Assembly (NCBI GenBank): GCA_002789915.1
Contig: PFUD01000133.1
Coordinates: 1-61,808 of the forward strand
Origin: Comamonadaceae bacterium CG_4_9_14_3_um_filter_60_33
GTDB lineage: Bacteria; Pseudomonadota; Gammaproteobacteria; Burkholderiales; Burkholderiaceae_C
Direction of reading: 5' to 3'
DNA length: 61,808 nt
How positions within the stretch are numbered: position 1 is the stretch's first letter; the number at the start of each line of letters is the position of its first letter. Below are positions 10,444 to 18,350 of the stretch, one piece after another. Both the position numbers and the translations under genes were made by a program. Below the pieces are notes generated by a model, which saw only the letters and a program-made list of their open reading frames with translations, did not search any database and was not told the DNA's origin.

Positions 10444-11838
10444 ATGAACCTCATGATCACCTTTAAAAAAATAATCGGGCAAGCGGTTTTAATTGTCGCC
10501 ACCAGCCTTGTTGGCCTGCATGCTGCTACGGCGGCCATTGCCATCGAACACTGGACCCAGCCCAGTGGTGCCCAGGTCTTTCTGGTGCAAAGCCACGCCA
10601 TTCCGATGGTCGATGTGCAGCTCGACTTCGACGCCGGCAGCCGTCGCGATCCGGCTGCTCAGGTCGGCTTGGCCAGCGTCACGGCCAGCATGAGCGGCAT
10701 GGGCGTGCGGGCCAATCCGGCGCGCGGTGAACCCGCGTTGGATGAAAACGCACTGGGCGAGGCCTGGGCTGATCTGGGCGCCAACTTTGGTGGCCACGCC
10801 AGCAGCGACCGCATGAGCTTTGCCCTGCGCTCGCTCACCTACCCGGATTTGTTGGCCAAAGCGGTGCCTCTGGCCGCGCGGCAACTGGCTGAACCCTCTT
10901 TTCCCGCAGACATCTGGCAGCGCGAGCGCGAAACCATGAGCGCCGCCATCAAGGAGGCCAACACGCGCCCGGCTACGCTCGCCCAGCGCGCTTTCGACCA
11001 GGCTGTGTACGGGGTGCACCCTTACGGTTATGACACAACCGAGGATAGTTTGAAGCGCATTGAGGTGACGCACATGGCTGAGCTGTATCGCCAGATGCTC
11101 CAGCCCTGCCGTGCCAAGGTCTCGCTGGTGGGGGCCTTGACGCGTGCGCAGGCTGATGCGTTGGTGGCGCAACTGCTCGCAGGGCTGGCGGGTTCGCAAT
11201 CATCAACGGCTGGGGACGCGCACTGCCAGGCGCTGCCCGCCGTGGTCGAAGTGGCGCCGCTGAGTCAAGCCAGCGAGCAGCGCATCGCTTTCGACTCGGC
11301 GCAAGCCCATGTACTTTTGGGCCAGCCCGGCTACAAGCGCAACGATCCCGACTTTTTTGCTTTGCTGGTCGGTAATTACATATTGGGAGGCGGTGGCTTT
11401 GTTTCGCGGCTGACCAACGAGGTGCGTGAAAAGCGCGGGCTTAGCTACAGCGTGTACAGCTACTTTGCGCCTGGCCTGCATGCGGGTGCTTTTACCCTGG
11501 GCCTGCAAACTCGCCCGGATCAGGCTGATCAGGCGCTGCAAGTCTCGCGCGACGTGCTGGCCCGTTTTGTTGCCGACGGACCCACCGAGGCTGAGCTCCA
11601 GGCCGCCAAAGACAACTTGATTGGTGGCTTTGCGCTGCGCCTGGACAGCAACCGCAAGCTGCTCGACAACGTGGCCAACATCGCCTGGAACAACTTGCCG
11701 CTGGACTATCTGGACAACTGGACGCAGCGTGTGCAGAACATCACCGTGGCGGACATCAAGGCAGCCTTCCAGCGCAAGTTGCAGCCCGACCGGATGGTGA
11801 CCGTGGTGCTGGGTGGAGCTGGCGCAAGCGCCCAGTGA
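10444..11838 (+). CDS. M16 family peptidase-like protein, non-catalytic partner
   Basis: A 464-residue periplasmic M16 homologue with an N-terminal signal peptide (hydrophobic run ending near LHAATAAIA). At the place of the HXXEH zinc motif it has VGLASVTASMSGMG, so it lacks metal ligands and is predicted inactive. It keeps the family's C-terminal REKRGLSYSVYSYF region, which in active/inactive M16 pairs contributes to the partner's substrate pocket. It lies 12 bases after the catalytic M16 gene in an evident operon. The start at 10444 has an alternative ATG three codons later; neither has a strong ribosome binding site. Confidence 0.9.
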   Translation: MNLMITFKKIIGQAVLIVATSLVGLHAATAAIAIEHWTQPSGAQVFLVQSHAIPMVDVQLDFDAGSRRDPAAQVGLASVTASMSGMGVRANPARGEPALDENALGEAWADLGANFGGHASSDRMSFALRSLTYPDLLAKAVPLAARQLAEPSFPADIWQRERETMSAAIKEANTRPATLAQRAFDQAVYGVHPYGYDTTEDSLKRIEVTHMAELYRQMLQPCRAKVSLVGALTRAQADALVAQLLAGLAGSQSSTAGDAHCQALPAVVEVAPLSQASEQRIAFDSAQAHVLLGQPGYKRNDPDFFALLVGNYILGGGGFVSRLTNEVREKRGLSYSVYSYFAPGLHAGAFTLGLQTRPDQADQALQVSRDVLARFVADGPTEAELQAAKDNLIGGFALRLDSNRKLLDNVANIAWNNLPLDYLDNWTQRVQNITVADIKAAFQRKLQPDRMVTVVLGGAGASAQ

Positions 11839-11865
11839 TGCCCGGCAAGTGCCCCGGCGGGTAAG

Positions 11866-12531
11866 ATGCTGCGCATGAAGCGAACCCCGTCCCCAGACAA
11901 GCCCCGAGCCCCCCACCCACCCCGTCCGCCCCGCCCGCCCCGCCCGCGAGCGGTGCAAAGTCACGAAGTGCGCATCATCGGCGGCCAGTACAAACGCAGC
12001 AAACTGCAAGTAGCCGACAAACCCGGGCTGCGCCCGACGCCCGACCGGGTGCGCGAAACCCTGTTCAACTGGCTGGGCCAGGACCTGAGTGGCTGGCGCT
12101 GTCTGGATGCCTTTGCCGGCACCGGCGCACTGGGTTTTGAGGCTGCCTCGCGCGGCGCCGCGCAGGTGTTGCTGATCGAGCAAGACGCTGCTCTGGTGGC
12201 GCAGCTCAAACGCGTGCAGGAGCAACTCACGGCGACCGCGGTGCAGGTGCTTCGCGGCGACGGCGTGGCGGCAATGCGCCATGCTTGTGCAGGCAGCCTG
12301 GAGCTGATTTTTCTGGACCCGCCGTTTGACTCGACTTTGTTTGAGTCGGCTGTGCAGGCAGCTGCGCCTGCGCTGGCCGTGACTGGCTTTGTCTATCTGG
12401 AGGCGCCCCGGCGCTGGCTTGATGCTGAACTGCATGGCTTGGGTTTGCAGCTGCATCGCCACCTCAGGGCCGGCATGGTGCATGCGCATTTGCTGCGGCG
12501 AATCGACGTGGTGGCAGACTCAGCGGGTTGA
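11866..12531 (+). CDS. rsmD: 16S rRNA (guanine966-N2)-methyltransferase RsmD
   Basis: RsmD methylates G966 of 16S rRNA in assembling 30S subunits. The 221-residue protein has the family start EVRIIGGQYKRSKL, the SAM site DAFAGTGALG (81-90) and the catalytic DPPF (151-154). It carries an unusual N-terminal extension of about 30 residues made of a Pro/Arg repeat (PHPPRPPRPPRPR) encoded by a near-perfect ccgccccgcc-type DNA repeat, likely basic and disordered. An alternative ATG at 11875 keeps the tail. It is followed by coaD, the usual partner of rsmD. Confidence 0.94.
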   Translation: MLRMKRTPSPDKPRAPHPPRPPRPPRPRAVQSHEVRIIGGQYKRSKLQVADKPGLRPTPDRVRETLFNWLGQDLSGWRCLDAFAGTGALGFEAASRGAAQVLLIEQDAALVAQLKRVQEQLTATAVQVLRGDGVAAMRHACAGSLELIFLDPPFDSTLFESAVQAAAPALAVTGFVYLEAPRRWLDAELHGLGLQLHRHLRAGMVHAHLLRRIDVVADSAG

Positions 12532-12567
12532 TAATGCCTGCATGTCAACTTCAACATATTGCCTGTC

Positions 12568-13071
12568 ATGGCCAATGATCTGATCGCTGTTTACCCGGGC
12601 ACCTTTGATCCGATCACGCTGGGCCACGAAGACGTGGTGCGCCGTGCGGCCCAACTGTTCGGACAAGTGATCGTGGCCGTGGCGGCCGGTCACCATAAAA
12701 AATCCATGTTTTCACTGCAAGAGCGCATGGCCATGGCGCGTGAGGCGGTCGAGGCGCTACCGGGTGTGCGCGTGGAAAGCTTTGACGGTTTGATGCGCGA
12801 CTTTGTGGTCAAGTGCGGCGCCAAGGCGATGGTGCGCGGCTTGCGTGCCGTGACCGATTTTGATTACGAGTTTCAGTTGGCCGGCATGAACCGCAGCTTC
12901 ATGCCCGACGTCGAAACCGTATTCTTGACGCCGAGCGACAGATTCCAGTTTATTTCCAGCACCTTTGTGCGCGAAATCGCCACACTTGGTGGCGAGGTAG
13001 ACAAATTTGTCTCGCCCGGTGTCAATCAGCGCTTGCTTGAAAAAGTGCGCAGCCTCGCTGGTACACCCTGA
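12568..13071 (+). CDS. coaD: Pantetheine-phosphate adenylyltransferase
   Basis: CoaD joins 4'-phosphopantetheine and ATP to give dephospho-CoA. The 167-residue protein begins with YPGTFDPITLGHEDVVRRA, containing the nucleotidyltransferase motif TLGH (17-20), and has the second signature FISSTFVREIA near the end. The ATG at 12568 is preferred to the in-frame TTG nine bases upstream. The gene sits 36 bases after rsmD, a widely conserved pairing. CoaE, the next enzyme, is encoded at 4.3 kb. Confidence 0.96.
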   Translation: MANDLIAVYPGTFDPITLGHEDVVRRAAQLFGQVIVAVAAGHHKKSMFSLQERMAMAREAVEALPGVRVESFDGLMRDFVVKCGAKAMVRGLRAVTDFDYEFQLAGMNRSFMPDVETVFLTPSDRFQFISSTFVREIATLGGEVDKFVSPGVNQRLLEKVRSLAGTP

Positions 13072-13087
13072 ATTTCTGGAGAAATAC

Positions 13088-13543
13088 ATGAAGATTTTGT
13101 TACCTTTCGACGGCTCGCCAGTGGCGCTGGAAGCCGTGCGCTTTGTCATTCGCATGGCCGCCGATGGCCTACAGACCAGCGTGGTGCTGGCCAATGTGCA
13201 GGAACCCGCCAGCCTGTATGAACTGATGGTGGCGCACGACCCGCAGGTGATCGAGCAGGCCAGCGCGGCCGCCGGGGCCAACATGCTGCAAGCCGCTCAG
13301 GCGCTGCTCGATGCGGCAGGTCTGTCGTATGAGGTGGAAGTGGCCTCGGGCGACCCGGCGCACACGCTGGTGGATATTCTGGAAAACTACAACTGCGACC
13401 TGGTGGTGATGGGCGCCAGCGGCACCAGTGCGCTGCGCAGCGCACTGCTGGGCTCGGTCTCCAACGAGGTACTGCATGCCGCTTCTGTGCCGGTGATGAT
13501 CGTCAAGGGCGCGCCACAAGACAGCGTTGACACCCCGGAATAA
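13088..13543 (+). CDS. Universal stress protein, UspA family
   Basis: A single-domain universal stress protein of 151 residues. It begins KILLPFDGSPVALEAV and ends with the ATP-binding signature GASGTSALRSALLGSVS (G-X2-G-X9-GS), so it is of the nucleotide-binding type. A GGAG ribosome binding site lies just before the ATG at 13088. It is 16 bases downstream of coaD and may be co-transcribed. Its role is only known in general terms: it accumulates under starvation or other stress. A longer start would overlap coaD and is rejected. Confidence 0.9.
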   Translation: MKILLPFDGSPVALEAVRFVIRMAADGLQTSVVLANVQEPASLYELMVAHDPQVIEQASAAAGANMLQAAQALLDAAGLSYEVEVASGDPAHTLVDILENYNCDLVVMGASGTSALRSALLGSVSNEVLHAASVPVMIVKGAPQDSVDTPE

Positions 13544-13591
13544 GCCGAACTTTTAAAATCAGGGTCTGTTAAATTTTGCCCGACTGCGCTT

Positions 13592-13861
13592 ATGGCCCTG
13601 TGGATCACTGACGAATGCATCAACTGCGATGTGTGCGAGCCCGAATGCCCCAATGAAGCCATTTACATGGGGCAAGAAATCTACGAAATTGATCCGAAAA
13701 AATGCACCGAATGTGTCGGCCATTTTAACGAGCCGCAATGCGTTCAGGTGTGCCCGGTGAACTGCATCCCGGTCAATCCCGATTGTGTCGAAGACCAGGA
13801 AACCCTTTGGCAGAAGTACCGAAGCCTGCAAGCGCAAAAAACACCCGCGCCATCGGCGTGA
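13592..13861 (+). CDS. 2[4Fe-4S] ferredoxin, YfhL / Alvin type
   Basis: An 89-residue low-potential ferredoxin with two cluster motifs: Cys9-X2-Cys12-X2-Cys15-X3-Cys19 and Cys38-X2-Cys41-X8-Cys50-X3-Cys54. The eight-residue gap in the second motif and the C-terminal tail after Cys58 and Cys65 identify the Allochromatium-type (YfhL) subfamily, which has unusually negative and unequal cluster potentials. Electron partners are not known from context. The gene lies 48 bases after the stress protein and converges with a small secreted protein. Conservation next to coaD is common in Burkholderiales. Confidence 0.94.
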   Translation: MALWITDECINCDVCEPECPNEAIYMGQEIYEIDPKKCTECVGHFNEPQCVQVCPVNCIPVNPDCVEDQETLWQKYRSLQAQKTPAPSA

Positions 13862-13885
13862 AGCTGCCGCAATGTGCGGCTTACT
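13861..13885. terminator. Weak hairpin between convergent genes
   Basis: GCCGC (13866-13870) pairs with GCGGC (13876-13880) around a five-base loop, exactly between the ferredoxin stop and the stop of the minus-strand gene. There is no clear U-tract on either strand, so termination here is only suggested. Confidence 0.3.
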
Positions 13886-14312
13886 TGCGACGAAACATCC
13901 GTTGATGGGTGGCCAGAGTCGCTGCGCTGGTGGCGACTAATTTTTTGGCTTTTGACTTCGGTCGTTTGATTTTTTTGCCGCTTGTCTTGGCTCGCGCCTT
14001 GGATTGCGCTTTGACTGGGGCACTGGCTGCAATTTGGGGTGAGGGCCGGTTGCCTGCCAGCAGGCGCTCTTCCTCTGCCAATCGTTCCCGCTCCATGGTG
14101 TTGGCGAGCCGGGCGTCGTTGAGGGCTGCAGCCTCGGTCTGCAATTTTTGCTCGGGCAGGCGTGCGTCATTGAATTCCATGGGAGACGCACCCGGGCAGC
14201 GAATCTGGCTGTAAGCGCTGCCGCATCGGTAAATGGTTTGGGCTTGAACCTGGCAAAGCAAAGAAAAGCCAGCGCTCACGAAAAAGACTTGCCAGTGCAA
14301 TTTTTGCATCAT
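13881..14312 (-). CDS. Small secreted DUF4124-like protein of unknown function
   Basis: A 143-residue protein with a clear signal peptide (hydrophobic core FFVSAGFSLLC, cleavage expected after QVQA). The mature N-terminus is QTIYRCGSAYSQIRCPG, whose two cysteines resemble the DUF4124 fold seen in many short betaproteobacterial periplasmic proteins. The middle is helical and charged. The last 50 residues are Lys/Arg/Ala rich (KAKKL, KSKAK repeats) and very basic, perhaps binding nucleic acid or peptidoglycan; that is a guess. Two adjacent ATG codons could start it, with an AAGGGA element just upstream. It is alone on its strand next to pth. Confidence 0.75.
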   Translation of the reverse strand: MMQKLHWQVFFVSAGFSLLCQVQAQTIYRCGSAYSQIRCPGASPMEFNDARLPEQKLQTEAAALNDARLANTMERERLAEEERLLAGNRPSPQIAASAPVKAQSKARAKTSGKKIKRPKSKAKKLVATSAATLATHQRMFRRK

Positions 14313-14355
14313 GATTCCCTTTTAGCTCTTGTCAGAGGAGGCTTAGCGCAGCGTA

Positions 14356-14994
14356 TCACGTGTCGCTGACTTGGGATGCTGGTGTGACAGCAACGACTGG
14401 TTTGGGTTTGTTGGGACGCGGTGGCTTGCTGGTATGCACCAGACGCGTGGCCTGCTCCATGTCGCCCGACAGAAAGTAGGGCAGCGCCTTGAGCGCACGG
14501 TCAATGGTTTGATTGATCGCGATGCGGTGGTCGAGCGACGGTTTTTTAAGCACCCAATTCAGCACTTCCGCCTTGCTGCCCGGGTGACCAATGCCCAGGC
14601 GCAGCCGCCAGTACTGGTCGCTACCCAATTGGGCGTGGATGTCGCGCAGGCCGTTGTGGCCGGCGTGGCTGCCGCCAAGCTTGAGTTTGGCTTCCCCAGG
14701 AGCAATGTCCAGGTCGTCGTGGGCGACCAGGATTTCCTGCGGCGATACCTTGAAAAAGTTGGCCAAAGAAGCGACTGATTTGCCGCTTAAATTCATGAAG
14801 GTTTGCGGTGCCAGCAGCCAGACAGACTGGCCGTGAACGCTGGTGCGCGCCACCAAGCCGTGGTAACTCTTATCTGGCGTCAGATTTATCTTGAGCTCGC
14901 GCGCTACCGCATCGAGCCACCAAAAACCGGCGTTGTGACGGGTTTGTTCGTATTCCGGACCGGGATTCCCGAGCCCCACAAAAAGTCTGATCAT
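14356..14994 (-). CDS. pth: Peptidyl-tRNA hydrolase
   Basis: Pth frees tRNA from peptidyl-tRNAs that drop off the ribosome. The 212-residue protein has every known active-site residue at the E. coli position: Asn10, His20 (in TRHNAGFW), Asn68 (TFMNLSG), Asp93 (HDDLD) and Asn114 (GHNGL). A Pro/Lys-rich tail of about 20 residues follows the conserved domain. It lies downstream of rplY with a strong terminator in between (15021-15050), so it likely has additional transcription of its own despite the conserved rplY-pth order. Confidence 0.97.
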   Translation of the reverse strand: MIRLFVGLGNPGPEYEQTRHNAGFWWLDAVARELKINLTPDKSYHGLVARTSVHGQSVWLLAPQTFMNLSGKSVASLANFFKVSPQEILVAHDDLDIAPGEAKLKLGGSHAGHNGLRDIHAQLGSDQYWRLRLGIGHPGSKAEVLNWVLKKPSLDHRIAINQTIDRALKALPYFLSGDMEQATRLVHTSKPPRPNKPKPVVAVTPASQVSDT

Positions 14995-15020
14995 GGCAAC
15001 ATTATTGAATATCTGCAGGC

Positions 15021-15050
15021 AAAAAAAGGGCCCACCATGATGAGCCCTTT
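15021..15050 (-). terminator. Rho-independent terminator after rplY
   Basis: On the minus strand AAAGGGC and GCCCTTT (15044-15050 and 15025-15031) form a stem continued by partial pairing inside, followed directly by a run of seven T residues. It lies 20 bases after the rplY stop and before pth. Confidence 0.8.
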
Positions 15051-15069
15051 GGTGTAAACCCTGATCGGC

Positions 15070-15729
15070 TTACTTTTTGGTGGCTTTTTCTGCCGGTTTT
15101 GCGGCAGCTTCATCAGTTGTTTCTGCAGCGGCAGCATCAGCTTCAGCAGCGGCTTCAGGATCTGCACCTGCGACGACCACCACAGAAACCACAACCGGGT
15201 TTTTGTCGCTGCCGTGTTTCACCAAGGACACGCCTTTTGGCAATTTGATTTCAGCCAGGTGCAGGGAAGAACCCTTTTTCAGGCCGCTCAGGTCAACCTT
15301 GATGAACTCCGGCAGGTCTTTGGGTAGGCAAAGCACTTCAATTTCACTGATCACGTGGTTGGCAATGCAGTTTTCTGTCTTGATGGCGGGCGATTCTTCG
15401 TCACCGAAGAAGTGCAACGGCACCTTCATGTGCAGTCTGGTGGTGGCATCCACGCGTTGAAAGTCGATGTGCAATATGAGCTGCTTGAAAGGGTGAACCT
15501 GAACGTCACGCAGCAAGACCTGGCTGCTGGTGTCGCCAATTTCCATGGTCAACACGCTGGAATGGAAGGCTTCTTTTTTCAGTGCATGCCACAGCGCGTT
15601 GTGATCCATTTCGATCGCTTGAGGGGGCGTGGCACCACCATAGACAATGGCGGGTGTGCGGCCGGTGATGCGGAGACGGCGGCTCGCACCCGTGCCCTGC
15701 TTGGAACGCTCAAAAGCGGTAAATTTCAT
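15070..15729 (-). CDS. rplY: 50S ribosomal protein L25 / general stress protein Ctc
   Basis: L25 of the long CTC type, which binds 5S rRNA. The 219-residue product has the N-terminal 5S-binding domain (KFTAFERSKQGTGASRRLR), the beta-barrel TL5-like C-terminal domain (LPEFIKVDLSGLKKGSSLHL), and an Ala/Glu-rich acidic tail ending KPAEKATKK. The ATG at 15729 is fixed by an AGGAG ribosome binding site at 15736-15740; a longer open frame upstream is leader. It follows prs by 117 bases that hold two hairpins (see the leader entry), and a terminator closes the unit. Confidence 0.96.
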   Translation of the reverse strand: MKFTAFERSKQGTGASRRLRITGRTPAIVYGGATPPQAIEMDHNALWHALKKEAFHSSVLTMEIGDTSSQVLLRDVQVHPFKQLILHIDFQRVDATTRLHMKVPLHFFGDEESPAIKTENCIANHVISEIEVLCLPKDLPEFIKVDLSGLKKGSSLHLAEIKLPKGVSLVKHGSDKNPVVVSVVVVAGADPEAAAEADAAAAETTDEAAAKPAEKATKK

Positions 15730-15742
15730 AACTAACTCCTGG

Positions 15743-15797
15743 AAGGACCCACCGCGACCAGTGGTGTCCTGATTGAACCCAAATGAATGTTTGGGTT
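15743..15797 (-). promoter_or_regulatory. Candidate structured leader of rplY
   Basis: Between prs and rplY the minus strand can form two hairpins. The first is a perfect 8-bp stem (15776-15783 with 15790-15797, six-base loop). The second is 15744-15752 with 15761-15770, GGACCCAC against GTGG-GTCC with one bulged base. The second ends four bases before the AGGAG ribosome binding site of rplY. Ribosomal protein genes often carry autoregulatory leaders, so this may control L25 translation or process the prs-rplY message; that is inference. Confidence 0.4.
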
Positions 15798-15846
15798 GAA
15801 AAAAACCGGGCACACTGGAGGGTGACACCGGCGACTTGAAATCTGA

Positions 15847-16824
15847 TCAGAAAAGGTTTTCCTGATCAGAGAAAAAACTCATCACCGACTTGCCCTTGGC
15901 GATGCGCTGGATGGTTTCGCCAATGAGCGGCGCCACGTTGAGCTGGCGAATTTTGGGGCAAGCCAATGCGGCAGGCGATAAGGGGATGGTGTTGGTAACC
16001 ACCACCTCGTCCAGCGCCGCGCCAGTGGTGATGCGCTCAATGGCCGGACCCGAAAAAATGGGGTGCGTGCAATAGGCATACACCTTTTTGGCGCCGCGCT
16101 CTTTGAGCACCTCGGCGGCCTTGACCAAGGTGCCTGCGGTGTCAATCATGTCGTCCATGACAACGCAGTTGCGGCCGTCGATTTCACCGATCACATGCAT
16201 GACTTCGCTGACATTGGCTTTGGGGCGGCGCTTGTCAATGATGGCCAGGTCGCAGTTGAGCTGCTTGGCAAGTGCCCGGGCGCGCACCACGCCGCCGACA
16301 TCGGGTGACACCACAATCAGGTCGTCATAATTTTTTTGCCGAAGGTCACCGAGAAGGACGGGCGAGGCGTAAATATTGTCTACCGGAATGTCAAAGAAGC
16401 CCTGAATTTGGTCGGCATGCAGGTCCATGGTCAGGACCCGGGCCACGCCTACAGCTTGCAGCATGTTGGCCACCACTTTGGCTGAAATTGGCACACGGCT
16501 GGAGCGCGGACGGCGGTCTTGCCGGGCGTAACCAAAATAGGGAATCACGGCGCTGATGCGTTCGGCAGAAGCACGCTTGAGGGCGTCCACCATGATCAGC
16601 AGTTCCATCAGGTTTTCATTGGTGGGGGCGCAGGTGCTTTGCACCACAAAAACATCACGGGCGCGCACGTTTTGTTTGATCTCCACGGTGACTTCACCGT
16701 CAGAGAAACGTCCGACCTCCGCATCGCCCAGACTGATGTGCAGGTAATGCGCTATGTCGCTGGCAAGGACGGGATTGGCATTGCCTGTAAAAACCATGAA
16801 ATCAGGGGTTTGATCGGCGCGCAT
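15847..16824 (-). CDS. prs: Ribose-phosphate pyrophosphokinase
   Basis: Prs makes PRPP from ribose 5-phosphate and ATP, feeding purine, pyrimidine, histidine, tryptophan and NAD synthesis. The 325-residue protein shows the class I signatures: [17 protein letters not shown], the metal-binding [17 protein letters not shown], and the PRPP loop [17 protein letters not shown]. The ATG at 16824 is unambiguous. It lies between tRNA-Gln and rplY in an order (ispE, tRNA-Gln, prs, rplY, pth) conserved across betaproteobacteria. Confidence 0.97.
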   Translation of the reverse strand: MRADQTPDFMVFTGNANPVLASDIAHYLHISLGDAEVGRFSDGEVTVEIKQNVRARDVFVVQSTCAPTNENLMELLIMVDALKRASAERISAVIPYFGYARQDRRPRSSRVPISAKVVANMLQAVGVARVLTMDLHADQIQGFFDIPVDNIYASPVLLGDLRQKNYDDLIVVSPDVGGVVRARALAKQLNCDLAIIDKRRPKANVSEVMHVIGEIDGRNCVVMDDMIDTAGTLVKAAEVLKERGAKKVYAYCTHPIFSGPAIERITTGAALDEVVVTNTIPLSPAALACPKIRQLNVAPLIGETIQRIAKGKSVMSFFSDQENLF

Positions 16825-16881
16825 GGAAATCCCAACTTATGAATCGCTAGTTGCATGTCACATTCGGACATGTGTAAATTT

Positions 16882-16958
16882 TGGCAGGGGAGGAAGGATT
16901 CGAACCTTCGCATGCTGGAATCAAAATCCAGTGCCTTAACCAGCTTGGCGACTCCCCT
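16882..16958 (-). tRNA. tRNA-Gln (anticodon TTG)
   Basis: A complete 77-base tRNA with CCA encoded. Acceptor AGGGGAG pairs fully with CTCCCCT, the discriminator is G, the D arm is GCC/GGC, and the anticodon arm CTGGA-TTTTGAT-TCCAG reads TTG. The T arm GAAGG-TTCGAAT-CCTTC is perfect. It sits between ispE and prs on the same strand and is probably cut from their common transcript. Confidence 0.97.
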
Positions 16959-16994
16959 ACACGGGTCGCGCATGAGACATGCACAACCTATAAC

Positions 16995-17831
16995 TCACTT
17001 CTCAGCCCAGCCCTGAAGGGGATGAGCTGCTAAATTTCTACATGGTTTGATCAGAAAACCAGCTTCACTGCCGATTTCTAAATCTCCCTCGATCCGGGCG
17101 AAAACCGCGCTTCCGGAGCCTGTCATTTTGCCCTTCAACCCTCTTTCGCCGCACCAGTCAAGTGCTTGCGTTACAGAGGGACAAAGTAACTGAGCAACAG
17201 ACTGCAAGTCGTTGTGACCGAAGTCAAATTCGTTTGCAGCGAAGTCCAATATTGTAGCGGTTCCGGTGTCTCTTTTGAGGTCTGGATGTGAAAAAATTCT
17301 TGCGGTTTGCAGGCCGACGCTGGGTTTGATCACCACAAAACGGGCGGCTGGCAGCGTGATCGGCGTCATCTGCTCGCCGATACCATTCACCCAAGCGTTG
17401 TGGCCGTGCAGAAAAAAGGGCACGTCGGCACCCAGTTGCAGGCCGATTTGCTGGAGCTGCACCAGGCTCAGTTTGAGCTCCCACAGGCGGTTGAGTGCCA
17501 ACAGGGTCGAGGCCGCATCAGACGATCCGCCGCCCAACCCGGCCTGCTCTGGAATACTTTTGGCGACGCCGATGTGAACGCCTTGCGCGGTACCGCTGAC
17601 AACTTGCAGGGCACGGGCGGCGCGCGTGATCAGATCGTCTGCGGGCAGCGGTGTGGACAGGTCTTCGCGGCTGATGGTGCGGTCGGGTCGCAGGTCGAAG
17701 TGCAGGGTGTCGCACCAGTCGATCAGCATGAACACTGATTCCAGCATGTGGTAGCCGTCAGCCCGGCGACCGACGATGTGCAGAAACAGGTTAAGTTTGG
17801 CTGGAGCCGGGACGTCGAAAAGAGATTTCAT
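16995..17831 (-). CDS. ispE: 4-diphosphocytidyl-2-C-methyl-D-erythritol kinase
   Basis: IspE phosphorylates CDP-methylerythritol in the MEP isoprenoid pathway. The 278-residue GHMP-family protein has motif 1 PAPAKLNLFLHIVGRRADGYH, the ATP-binding PEQAGLGGGSSDAASTL, and the C-terminal MTGSGSAVFA. The length is normal. The product pathway supplies the polyprenyl chain for ubiquinone, whose ring-modifying genes are at 32-36 kb. It begins 18 bases after lolB, forming a TPR-lolB-ispE operon. Confidence 0.96.
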   Translation of the reverse strand: MKSLFDVPAPAKLNLFLHIVGRRADGYHMLESVFMLIDWCDTLHFDLRPDRTISREDLSTPLPADDLITRAARALQVVSGTAQGVHIGVAKSIPEQAGLGGGSSDAASTLLALNRLWELKLSLVQLQQIGLQLGADVPFFLHGHNAWVNGIGEQMTPITLPAARFVVIKPSVGLQTARIFSHPDLKRDTGTATILDFAANEFDFGHNDLQSVAQLLCPSVTQALDWCGERGLKGKMTGSGSAVFARIEGDLEIGSEAGFLIKPCRNLAAHPLQGWAEK

Positions 17832-17849
17832 TAACGTGTAATCATGCTT

Positions 17850-18350
17850 TCAGGGTTCGAGAATGACACGTATTTCAGCCTTGGGCGCGGGGTTGATGCG
17901 CCGGGCGGTGATTTTGCCACGGTCGAATTGCGACAAATCTACCTGCCAGTTGTCCAGGCTTGTCAGCTCGCCTGCCAGCCAGGCAAACAGCGCGGACACC
18001 GGAACGGGCGTGCCCAGTACCTGTGCGATCAAGATGTCAATGTTACTGAAAGACTGTACGTCGCTGCCGCTTCGCAGGCTGGCTTGTTCGGGGGTCCATA
18101 CAATAACCGCCGCAGTGCTGCCCAGCGGTGTGTAAAAGTGCAACTGCCCCTGTGCTGCCTGGCCCTGCAGTTCAAAAGCCGATGAAAACGACTGGGATGG
18201 CTGCGATTCAGTGGCATCCACCTGAACCGCCAAGCGGCCGCTCCAGGTCGGCGTTGGCGCACCATTCGGGCTGATTTGGGGTGTAGCGCAGCCAATGACC
18301 AAAAACAGTGTCAGCAGACACAGCGGCAGCCAGGCAAAGCGCAGTTTCAC
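17850..18350 (-). CDS. lolB: Outer-membrane lipoprotein insertion factor LolB
   Basis: LolB receives lipoproteins from LolA and inserts them in the outer membrane. The 166-residue product is itself a lipoprotein: the signal peptide ends in VIGC with Cys21 as the acylation site. The mature part has WSGRLAVQVD and LYTPLGSTAAVI-like strands typical of LolB. It is shorter than E. coli LolB (207), as is common in this group. Its start overlaps the stop of the upstream TPR gene (ATGA), and ispE follows at 18 bases. Confidence 0.88.
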   Translation of the reverse strand: MKLRFAWLPLCLLTLFLVIGCATPQISPNGAPTPTWSGRLAVQVDATESQPSQSFSSAFELQGQAAQGQLHFYTPLGSTAAVIVWTPEQASLRSGSDVQSFSNIDILIAQVLGTPVPVSALFAWLAGELTSLDNWQVDLSQFDRGKITARRINPAPKAEIRVILEP

